DNA of 64,000 nt from assembly GCA_029641185.1 (NCBI GenBank), contig JAPWGK010000025.1:602756-666755 (forward strand), read 5' to 3'. The stretch is from Pseudofabraea citricarpa. Lineage: Eukaryota > Ascomycota > Leotiomycetes > Helotiales > Dermateaceae. The stretch's first letter is position 1. Each line of letters opens with the position of its first letter. A program made the translations under genes and the position numbers. Below are positions 50,413 through 61,539 of the stretch, piece by piece. Under the pieces are notes generated by a model. It did not search any database. It was not told the DNA's origin and was given only the letters and a program-made list of their open reading frames with translations.

Positions 50413-52829
50413 TATATATAATTTTAGTTTATTATTATATATTATAAAATTCTCTTAGGTCTTATAAAATTTATTCTTTTACGATATCCTATTATTTATA
50501 GCTTATAATTAAGGAGGCTATTATTATTAAAGTTATAGTTATTCTCGTACTAATTAATCTAATTTATATAAGAACGCTTTAAACTTTTACTCTTAAGTAA
50601 AAAACTTACTAATAAATAACTTACCTAATAAAAAAAAAGCTTTAGAATATAAATAAAATATAAAAAGTAAAATTAGGTAAAAGCTACGTTTATTTCGATC
50701 GAAGCTTAAATAAGAGTTAAAAGATATTATATATAAAAAAGAATCTAATAATATAATATAAACTATTAGATATATAACTAAGTATATATAAGTAATTAAG
50801 AGTAAAAGTAATATATAATAGAAGATAAAAATAAAACTTATAGATAATAGTATAATATATATAGGTAATAAAATAATAACTACGTAACTATTAAGTAGGA
50901 AGTATTAAAGCTAAAGAATAAATAAGATAAAAGTAAGATAATAATATAAAACGAAGCTATTACGCGTAATAAAATAAGTTTAAGTTATAACCGGGATAAA
51001 GATAATTAAGAGAAATAATAATATTAGCTAAAATAATAATATTACGCTACTACTAATATTCTAACCCGGATAAAATAATACGTAAACGATAGATTAATTA
51101 TATTAGACTAATAAACTAAAAGAAAGATATATAAGTAATAAAATACTAAAAACGATTTAAGCTTAAGAATAAAAATTATAAGTTAATTAGCTATAAAGAT
51201 ATTATATTATAAGACTTAACTAAAGAGAAAGTATTATAACTTAACTAAAACGAGGAAACCTAGCTAATATAAAAAAGTCGAGTAAATTATATATAATTTC
51301 GTTTAAATTCGAAGGTAATTACTAGTATAAAATATAATCTCCTTCTAATATAAACTAGTAATAACTAATAATATCGTACTTTTAGTAGTACGTGATATAT
51401 TAGTTAAGTTACTTTTCCTAATATAATATAAACCTAAAATTACTTAAACTATTAGGAAACTTTATACTCTTATATTATTTACCTTTTACTTATTTATAAC
51501 TTATATACGAATTATCTCGTTTAACCTAATATTATTATAGTAATATCTATTACTTTAGCTTATATACTAAAATTATACGCGAATAAAACTCTAGGTATAT
51601 CTTATTTTAATTTACTAACTAATAAGATAAAATATAATAAAATAAATATAATATCTAATTATTAAAATATAAGGAACTAATAATTCGCCTTCTAAATTAT
51701 ATATAACCTTATATAAGCTAGTATTCTATCTAATACCTAAATATAAAATATATTATTAATATATATTAAACGTATAACTCTAAGCTTTATAATAAGTATA
51801 AAACCGTAAAATATTATTATTAATATAATATTTTATAAAAGATAATATAAAATTAAGGCTAAAACTAAGGTTCTTTCCTATAAATAATATAATATAAGTA
51901 AAAGAATAGTTTTTAAAGATAAAAAATAATAATTTCTTAAGCTAAAATAAAAATATTATAACTAAAATACTAGGCTAAGAAGATTTAGAATTATTTATCT
52001 TAATAATAACTAGTTTTAGATAATAGACTTTCCTCTTTTACCTAAAAGCTACTTATAAGTTAGAATTAGCTAATAACTTAAATTTATAAAAGTATATTAT
52101 TATAAAAGAGTAAGAGATAATTATTACTAAGACTTATAATATTCTCTTAATATACGCTAAAGTTTTATAGAAAACTAAAATAAATAGCTAGCTCTAAAAT
52201 ATAATTAAAATATATTTTTTATAAGATATTTACTTATAAAAAAAAATAAAAGCTACGAATACGAAGAAATTTAGGTATTATAAACCTAATAATAAAAACG
52301 AACTATTATATACTAATAATTACTTTAAACGAAAATCGTAAAGCTTTATCTAATATATAAAATATAAGACTCTAAAAATAAGTATTATCTAATCGCTAAG
52401 TTTAATATATATATAATAAACAGAGATATTACTAATATACTAGTTTATACTTCTTTCTAACTCCTATTATATTAGAGACTAAATTATAAAGATCGCGATT
52501 TATATAATTATTTATAATAAGTACTAGGATTTAAATAAAATAAACTTAAGAATAAGTTACCTAAGTTAAAAGAAATTCCTAAGAATTATTAAAGTTTTAT
52601 TATATTTATTTAATAATAAGACGAACTAAATTATATAAAATAAAAAATTTATTATAAATAAGAAAGACTTCTAGTAAGTCTTAGGCGTCTAAAATATAAT
52701 ACTTAGATAAAAGCTAAGCTTCGATCTTATTTAACTAAAACTAAAATAAAAAAATATATATTAATATTAAATATAATAAATACTTGAAAATATAATATAA
52801 GGATATAAGATAAAATTTAAAATATAACT
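50413..52829. other. No recognisable gene
   Basis: About 2.4 kb, heavily RIP-mutated and A-rich on the + strand; Lys/Asn-rich text in several frames but no motif that I can name. It could be the body of the element whose ends are the repeat pairs at 49.2-50.4 and 52.8-54.4 kb. Confidence 0.4.
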
Positions 52830-53230
52830 AAAATATATAATTTAAATAATTATCCGAAATAAACTCTTTAAATAACTAAATTAAATAAGTAATTAAAAAA
52901 GTCGGTTATAATTAGGTACCCGAATAAAATACCTAGTTTAAAGGGTAAGCTAAAATACGTAATTTAAATAGCTAGTTAATATAACTAATAATAACTAACT
53001 ACTAAATTAAACTATTAAAGTAGATAATTAGAATAAGTAACCTAAATAATAAGTTAAAATAACTAATCGAGATAAATAGTTAAAATATTTATATATATAA
53101 TTCGAATAATAATATATAATAAGATACTAAAAGATATAACTAAAATAAACTATTAAAATAATTAAATAAGATAGGTAGCTAAAATACTAAGATTAAATAG
53201 CTTATTAGAAGGGTTACTTAAAATAGTAAT
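52830..53230. repeat. 13-bp minisatellite, second degenerate block
   Basis: The same 13-mer style as 49150-50040 (ACGTAATTTAAAT, AGCTAGTTAATAT, then TAGCTAAAATAC), but less regular, with several indels. Confidence 0.5.
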
Positions 53231-54217
53231 AAAGAAATTTATATTTATTATAACTAAAACTTATTAGTATATTATATAAAAATACTTACCTTTATCTTAA
53301 TACTAAAATACTCTTAGTATTTATTATATTATAACTCTCGTTTTATTATTATATCTAAGTAACTAATATAACTTTTATTAAGTAATTTATTATAATATAT
53401 TATTCTAATATCTCGAAATAATAACCTCTTATATTATATAAAAATACTTTATATATTTAATATAATATAACTCTTATACTACTAGTATAACTAAGTAATT
53501 AATAAAACCCTTATAAGTTAGATCTCTTAATATATTACAATTATATATATAAACGTTTACCTCTTTTTTAGGCTTTATATCTTCCTAGAGATAATCGACC
53601 TAACTCTTAGTAGTAATATTAAAGACGATCCTAGGACTTATAATAAGAATTCCTAAGATCTTTTTATATCTTAAGACGAAACCCTAATATAATATTAGTC
53701 GTATATAATATTAACTAGTAGCTAATTAATCTTATAATATTTCTTCTAAGCCTAGTATTATAGATTTTTATCCTTTTACTTATATATAAATTAAACCTTC
53801 CTAAAATAAATTAAAAGCTAATTTTATCTATAAAGCTAATCTAAAAACTTTCGTTTATAATAATTTTACTTAATATAAGGTAAGCTATAAAAAAGTAAAA
53901 TATAAGAGATAAAATAATAATATAATAGCTATAAAATACCTAATTAATCCCGAATATATATATTAGTATAAAACTTTATTATATAATATAATAATTTAGC
54001 TAATAATATACTTAGTCTAAAGAATTTATTAAATATAAAGCTATAAATAAATTTATCCCTATTATTATATTATAAAAGCTATAATAAGCGGTAATAAATA
54101 ATCTTTTAACCCCTTAGGCTAAGATTACTTTTTTATATAATAAGATAAAACTAAGTAATTATAATATTCTTTGTATCTTAATATATTATCTGTTATATAT
54201 ATAAGCTACTAACTTCT
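53231..54217. other. No recognisable gene
   Basis: About 1 kb of AT-rich sequence without identifiable coding content. Confidence 0.4.
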
Positions 54218-54368
54218 TTACCTAGGAATAATAGCCTCTTATATCCCCTATAAAATTAATTCTTATTACTTAATAAGTTCTTATTATTAGATAACTTATA
54301 TATTAGGGAAAATACTTATAATTACCTCTTTTACCTCTAATATACTTATAATTACCTCTAATACGAAC
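54218..54368. repeat. Dispersed repeat pair, copy 2
   Basis: Matches 50270-50412: TACCTAGGAATAATA, ATTAATTCTTATTACTTAA and ACCTCTAATACGAA. It differs by transitions and one 12-bp insertion that duplicates TACCTCT. Confidence 0.6.
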
Positions 54369-54572
54369 CTAGACTTAATCCCTTTAGCTTATATTAGTCT
54401 AGTAAAATTTATCTTTAACTTAACTAAAATAATAATATTCTTTTATTATATAATATATTAGTCTAGAAGAAGAATAATATAATAAATACCTAAGTTATTT
54501 CTTCGAGTTATACGAATATAAAGAAATAACTATAATATTAGTCGAGTATATAACTAATAATAGTTTAATATT

Positions 54573-54826
54573 AAGAGATAAGTTATATAAGCGAGCGTTT
54601 TTAAGACTCGAATCTTAGTTAATATATATCTTATATCTAAGATATAAGAGTTTATTAGTATAAGAAATATATAATCGCGCTTTAAATAAAAGTTTATTAG
54701 AAGATAAGTTATATAAGCGAGCGTTTTTAAGACTCGAATCTCGATTAATATATATCTTATATCTAGGATATAAAAAACTATTAGTATAAGAAATATATAA
54801 TCGCGCTTTAAATAAAAGTTTATTAA
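54573..54826. repeat. 126-bp tandem duplication
   Basis: Two head-to-tail units, the first starting near 54576 and the second near 54702 (AGATAAGTTATATAAGCGAG). Both contain GCGTTTTTAAGACTCGAATC and ATAATCGCGCTTTAAATAAA. They differ by a handful of transitions, so the duplication is fairly recent compared with its surroundings. Confidence 0.85.
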
Positions 54827-55074
54827 AATAACTCTAGATTTATAAGATTTTATAATTAATTAAATATATTTTAAACGTATAAATATAAGTAAAAGATTAT
54901 TACTATTATATTATAAGTAAAAATCAAGTAATTCTTATATAAGAAAATCGAGTATATATACTTAGAAAGTAGTAGACTACTATTAAGAAAGAAATCGATA
55001 TTATTTCCTTAGAATATAATTATTACTAAAGCGTTTACACTCTAGTAAAACTAAAACCTTAATATTAGGTTAAT

Positions 55075-55325
55075 ATTAAAGGTTAGCTAATAACCGCTTA
55101 GAAACGCTATAATATTAGTAATCTAGGTAGAGTTAGAATAAGTATTATTATATTAGTATTAGGGGTAGCTAATAACTACTTAGGAACGCCTTATTATTAG
55201 TAATCTAAATAAAATTCGAATAACTATAGATAAGTTCGTATTAGGAAGTAACTAGTAACTACTTATTAAAACCCTAGTATTAGTAATCTAGGTAAAGTTC
55301 AAATAAATATTATTACTAATAATTA
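55075..55325. repeat. 82-bp tandem repeat, three copies
   Basis: Units start near 55081, 55163 and 55245 with RRGTAGCTAATAACYRCTTA and share TATTAGTAATCTAGGTARAGTT. The differences are mainly transitions. Confidence 0.8.
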
Positions 55326-55749
55326 AGTATATTTTACGTTTACTTAGTTTTTATATACTTAATAATATAAGTATAAATAAAAAAGGTTATATATAAACTT
55401 AGGCGAGGAGGGTAATAATATTATATTTAAAGCTATAATTAAAGAGATTAAATAAAAAGCTATAAGACGATTATTATAATAAATAGGGGAAGAAGTTTAA
55501 AGAAGTAATATTATATATAACTTATTCGAACCTTATCTAAGGTATAATCTTATTTATCTTCTTTCGTAATATTATATAGCTTAAGAGATAAACTTAAGCT
55601 TTTACTTAGTATAAGTAAGACTTAAGATATTACTTCGCAAATTAATATTATATTTATTACCTTAAATATTAGCTTCTCTCAAATATTATTATTTTATCTA
55701 AAAGAGATATTATATTTATATTATAGTATAAAAAATTACTTAGTAGTTA

Positions 55750-58104
55750 CTTTTTCTTTTATTTCTTCTAAAAATCTTTTTCTATTATAAAGGTATTACT
55801 TATTATAAAAACTTCGTCCTCTAAAGAATTATAATTCGTTTATTAGCGTTTAATACTTTGCTCTAGTAAAATAATCGAGTTATAAATAAATAAACTATAA
55901 AGGCGATTAAGCTAGTTATAATAATATATACGTTAAGAAGGCTAGTATTATATTTTTACTATCTAATATAATACGAATAATATAATAATATATATAAATA
56001 TAATAGTTAGCAAAGCCTTATAAATACTTATAATTATAATTAAGATTTATATATCAAATATATCTTCGTCTTTAGGAGATATATCTAAATTATACTCTAA
56101 TACCTAAGAGTAAAATATATAATTTCGTTTCTTTGTTTCTTATATACTAGCGAACTATAAAAAAGTATAAACTAAAATTTAAAATACTTCCGAAAATACT
56201 AGTAAAATATTATTACTTTAATATAATAATATTTATATAATAGATAACTTATATAATATAAGGATAATATTATAGCTAGATTACTTTAGATAAATTCTTA
56301 TAGCTTTATATACTTACTACTAGTAATCTAGATTATTCCTAGAATATAAAATCCTTAGGATTCTAATATTATTACTTATATTTTATACTTATTACTCTTA
56401 AATTTATATACGAGTCTTAAGCAAGTATATTAGCTACCTCTAGAAATACGTTATATAAGAGTACTAGTAATATATATATATTTATAATAAATATCTTTAT
56501 ATTTATTTACGTTTATATCTTCTTTCTAGGGAAAATAAACTATTATATTACCTAACAAGTATCCTTAGCTTTAAGTAATTACTTTAGTACGCGACTAAAA
56601 CTTATAATAAGTATAATTTACTAGTTACGTATAAAACGCTTTATATACTTTATACGAATAAAAGCGCGATTTATAATATTATACTAAAAGAACTTAGGAT
56701 TCTCTTTTTATTAGATTATAATTATAAAAAATATAATAATTAGCTTATAAGCTATTATTAGCCTCTCGCGTACGCTTAAGTCTTACCTATTAATAAGCGA
56801 CTTATACGTAGCGCTTATTAACTATAACTATAATACGCGAGACTTCTAAGTATAACTTATTATCTTTTTCTAGAGAGTTACGTTTAGATATCTAGTATAA
56901 CCTCTAGGAATATTCTTAAACGAAATTAAATTTAAGTAATATAAAAGAAACTATAGAATTATTATTATTAGCTTTTAGTTATTATAATACTCGTCTTATA
57001 CTAGGAGCCCGAATATAATATATAGTCTAGTTATAATTTATTTATTATTCTTAATAAACTAACTAATAATCTTAGTCTTTTAATATTAGATATACTTAGA
57101 AGTAATAATAAATAATAAAGCTTAAAACGATTAAGAGTATAATTATTATTATTATTCTAATATTAAACCAAATAATATTAGTTTATAGGTATTATAAATA
57201 ACTTATAGCTATTATAATAAACGAATATCTTAAACTAGAGTTATTTATTAGTAGTATTTATAAACTTATAGAAATCGTTAACTAGAGTCTTAATAGCTTT
57301 AGCTAAAACTATAACTAATACTAGACCTTAAGATAATATCTTAAGCTAATTATTAATTATTCGACCGGCTAAGCTTTTATTAATATAAATATACTAGATC
57401 GGCTATTTAGTATAAGAGGAATAACAAGTACCTAGTAATTATAAATTATTAAAATAATTATATACTCGAATATTAGAAGTATTCTTATATATATTATTAG
57501 ATATTAGAGTAATAATTTATAAATATATAAAGGCTCTAATTACCTCAAGTATCTTATAAATACGAGGTTAATCTACTAAAAACCTACCCTAGGAGTTATT
57601 ATACTTAATAAAAACTTAGGTAAAAACCTAAACTATAATATATACTTAATATAATTATATATTAAGTTTTAAGCCTTAGAATATAATAATATCTTAGAGA
57701 CTTATATTTCGCTCGTCTAGTATAAGAAATAATTAATATATTAATCTTTATAATATCTCGTTTATATACTTAAGCTATAAGTTCTTTATAATTTCGTCTA
57801 AACTAATAGAATATTATTAGTATATTATTTATATATAAAAGTATTACTTAGGCTTTATCTATTAATTAAATCGCTCCTTATAAGTTAAATCGTTTATTTT
57901 ACTTTTACTTTAGTTATTATTATTACTATTATCTTAGAAGTTATTATTATCTTATTATAAGTTAGAATCTTTACCTAAGCCGGGTATTTTAGCTAGATTA
58001 TTATTATTATATTTATTATTATTCTTATTATTACTTAATTTATTATTAAACTTATTACTAGGATTTTTTTCCTTTCTAGAACGAGGATCTTAAATTTTCT
58101 TCTT
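55750..58104 (-). mobile_element. Unidentified element, copy 1 of a ~2.4-kb direct repeat
   Basis: Colinear with about 61540-64000 over its whole length. Shared blocks include GCCTTATAAATACTTATA (56012 and 61797), TCGCGTACGCTTA (56767 and 62613), AATAAGCGA, and the (ATTATT)n tract ending TTACTAGGATTTTTTTC near 58065 and 63960. Net indels are about 110 bp. On the - strand the right end reads PPNTCKYK, then KKKIQDPRSRKEKNP, then an Asn-rich run, which looks like a real former protein, perhaps with a zinc-binding C-x2-C. The middle gives no motif. DNA transposon and non-LTR element are both possible. Confidence 0.5.
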
Positions 58105-59500
58105 AGTATTACTAGATTTTAATTACTTATACTTACAAGTATTAGGAGGATAATATAATAATAATATATTAGGATTAGTAAGCTTAGTAGGCTTCTTACT
58201 AGTAATAATACCTTTAGAGTTATAAGTAAATTTAATAGTTTTCTCTTTAGCTATAATATTATCCTTAGGTTATAAGATATCTTTAGGGCTCTTAAACTTA
58301 GGAGATATCTTATATTTATCCGAGTTATCTTTAGAGTCTAAATAATATTAGTTTTTTCTAGTACGATTATAATATCTAGAATATATAATTAGAAACTCGT
58401 CTAAGTTAAAGCTAGATTCTTTAGATATTTTATTACGCTCTTTTATCTTTAGTCTAGTAGCTTAATATTAGACTAATATATTATTAGTCTTCGAGCCGGT
58501 TAATATATCCCTAGATAAGCGTAATCCTAAGTTATCTCTTATATATAAATTCCTTATATAATTACCTAGAAATAATATCTAAGGTAACTTCGTAACTATA
58601 AAATATATAAATAATTTATCAAGCGAAAACTTTTTACTAGACTTTCTAGGTCTAGTAAAAGATTTAAAACCTTATAATCCTTAAGTTTATATATACTTCT
58701 TTAGTTATAAACGAGATATAAAATTATTATTAGATATTATACTTATAGATTTTAATATATAACTTTATAATATAAGCTTAGTATTAATTATACTTATATA
58801 AAAGGATATCTATAATTTACTTAATTATAATTACTCTTTAAGAGTAAAACGAAATTTCGTACCTAAAACTATAATCTTTATAAAGATTTACTTAGAATTT
58901 ATCAAAAAAGAAATAAACTAGTTAATAAGATTTACTTTTAATCGTTTTACTCTTATTTATAAGATATTCGTCTAATAATATAAGAAAGAAACGTTTATAT
59001 ATAAGCTTTAGATTATAATAAGAGTAAATATTAAGTTAGATATTAACTAGAGGTATTAGCTTCCTATTATATACTTCTAGGGATATAAGTAATATAAAAC
59101 TAAAAGGTAAAAAAGTATATAATAATATAAATAATATAAAAGGAAGAACCTTAGCTACGATATTACCTAGACTACTAAGTATACTACTAGGGTCGTACTT
59201 ACACGATTTTTCTTATTATATATAATATTATATAATAGAATATATCGTAGCCTTAAACTAATTATAATTAGATTCTTAGATTACTTACTAGTAATAAGCT
59301 AAGATAAAACTTCGTATAATATTATTTATAAGTAACTAAGTTATCAAATATTATCCCTCTAAGCGTAATCTTAATTATATTATAAAATATCTTATATATC
59401 GTATTATCTAACTAAAGCTTATAAAATAAAGTTATTCGGTTTATATTTTATCCTCTTACCTTAATAATTAGGTTAATTATATACTAGGTTATATCCTATA
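58105..59500 (-). pseudogene. Probable continuation of the unidentified element's coding sequence
   Basis: The - strand continues upstream of the Asn-rich region with protein-like text (for example DNIIAKEKTIKFTYNSKG and TSKKPTKLTNPN near 58.15-58.25 kb) and a Lys/Asp/Ser-rich stretch near 58.3-58.45 kb. I cannot name a domain or a start. The second copy of the element runs off the window at 64000, so the corresponding part cannot be compared. Confidence 0.3.
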
Positions 59501-59620
59501 AACTAATTAGTTCCTTTTACGAAGATATAATTATAACAGGTATAATTATAATAAATTATATAATAAAGTTATATTAAATAAAATATTAGTTTACTAGTAG
59601 TTCTAATAATAAATATAATA

Positions 59621-59715
59621 ATTAAGTAAGTAAGATAAGAAAGAAGTAAGAAAAAAGTAAGAAAGAAGAAGAGAAATAAAAAAAAATAAAAGAAATAAAA
59701 AAGAAGGAAAGATAT
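59621..59715 (+). repeat. Purine-rich (A/G) tract
   Basis: About 95 bp almost free of pyrimidines, with GAAAGAAGTAAGAAAAAAG and AAAGAAGAAGAGAAAT. It is suitable for triplex formation, or is the remnant of a polypurine tract or a pyrimidine-rich promoter on the - strand. It directly precedes the 162-bp duplication. Confidence 0.6.
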
Positions 59716-59740
59716 ATAAGTAAAAACACGAACCGTAATA

Positions 59741-60064
59741 AGTATTAGTTACGCTTAAGGTAATATAAGATTATTAACTATAAGCTAAAGATTAAACCTA
59801 GAAATTATTATATAAGCGAGTTATTAGTAGTAATAATAATATAAGAAACAGATATTATAATATATAAGTATAAAGATATAATTGCTACGAAGATTTATAT
59901 AAAGTACTAGTTATACTTAAGGTAAAGTAAGATCGTATATTATAAGCTATAAATTAAACTAGGAAACTATTATATATGCGAGTAATTAATAATAAGAATA
60001 ATATAAGAAACAGATATTATAATATATACGTAAGAAGATATAATAATTATAAAGATTTATAAAG
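59741..60064. repeat. 162-bp tandem duplication
   Basis: Two units starting near 59741 and 59903 (AGTAYTAGTTAYRCTTAAGG), each ending with the conserved block AATATAAGAAACAGATATTA followed by TAATATATA. The block keeps a CpA in both copies, unusual for this window. Confidence 0.75.
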
Positions 60065-61539
60065 AAAAAGTAAAATACGAAGGAAGAAATATAATATACG
60101 AAGAAAAGCGTAAATATAAGAGAGTAATATTAATAAAAGAAAATAATATTAAGGTTAAGAAATCGAATCTAAAGTTTAGCAAGTAAATATTATAAGCTTA
60201 TAAGTAATATAAAGTAATAGGCCGTACTTATTTACTTTATATTTATTTATAGTTATATCGCCTTATATTATAAACTATTATTATACGTAATATATAATAA
60301 AAGCTAGGGCTAAGTAGATAGAATATTATTTCGTCTTAGTTATAAGACTTCTTACTTTATCTTATTATAAGTAAACGTAACTATAAACTTATAAAAAGCT
60401 ATCTTATTAAGAGTCTTTATAGCTAGCTTTATTATTATCTAGATCTAGTTATAAATATATTATATAATCTAGTACTAGATAAATATATATTTTACGTATA
60501 TATTTAATAATAGCTTATTATTCTCTAAGTATTTATTCTTAATATCCTCGCAGATAAAATACTTCTTTTTCCTATTTATATACTTAGCTAATAATACGAT
60601 CGTTTCTTTATATACGTATAACTTAAAGAAAAGACTTATATATTAGTCGTATTATTCTTTTATATTTATAAAAGAATAATAAATAATAAAAGTAAAAGAT
60701 TAAAAAAGTTAAGGTAAAGCTAAAAGATTAATTAATAATTATATATTTTTATCTAAGAGAATAATAATATATTACGATTTCTATTACTTCTTTATTATAT
60801 TAAGTTTAAAAATAAAATAATATAAAATTAATAATAATATAAGTATAAGTAATAATATAAAGCTTATTTATATTTAAATTATACCTAGTAAATATTATAC
60901 CCTAGTTTTAGAGTCGTAAATATACTTAGTTATTAATAAATATCTTACGTAACTATAGCTTCTTAGATCTTTTTTATCTTCTACTAGCTTTAATTATTTT
61001 ATTATTATTTATAGGAAGAAAAAGAAATAATCCTAGTTAAGAGATAATATAAAAAAAGAAAAAGGAAGATAAAGTTATATCTATTAAATATTTATATTTA
61101 CTAAACTAATATTTTAATAATAATCTACTTATATAAGATCTTATTTTTTATATAAGAGAATTTATACTAAAAAAACTAGAGAAAATAAAAGACGAAAATA
61201 AAGCTACGTATATTAATTAATTATATCTATTATACTAATAATTTAATAATAATTTACTTATATTATATTTTATTACTTAAGTAAAAGTAATAATTACCTT
61301 AAAAAAAAAGAAGTAAAAACTTAATAATTATTCGAATATTTTTAATTTATTATTTAATCTCTTAAGATATTTAAACTATCTAACTTAAACTTACTCCGAT
61401 TATAAAAAACTAAGTATATATATTTTAAATATTACGTTTTATTTTATATAGCTATCTTCTTCTAAGTACTTAGATTTATTAAGGTTATAATAAACTATTT
61501 TTATTATTACCTAGAGTAATATCTTACGCTTTTTTTTCC
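60065..61539. other. No recognisable gene
   Basis: About 1.5 kb between the 162-bp duplication and copy 2 of the ~2.4-kb repeat. It is A-rich, with no motif recognised on either strand. Confidence 0.4.
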
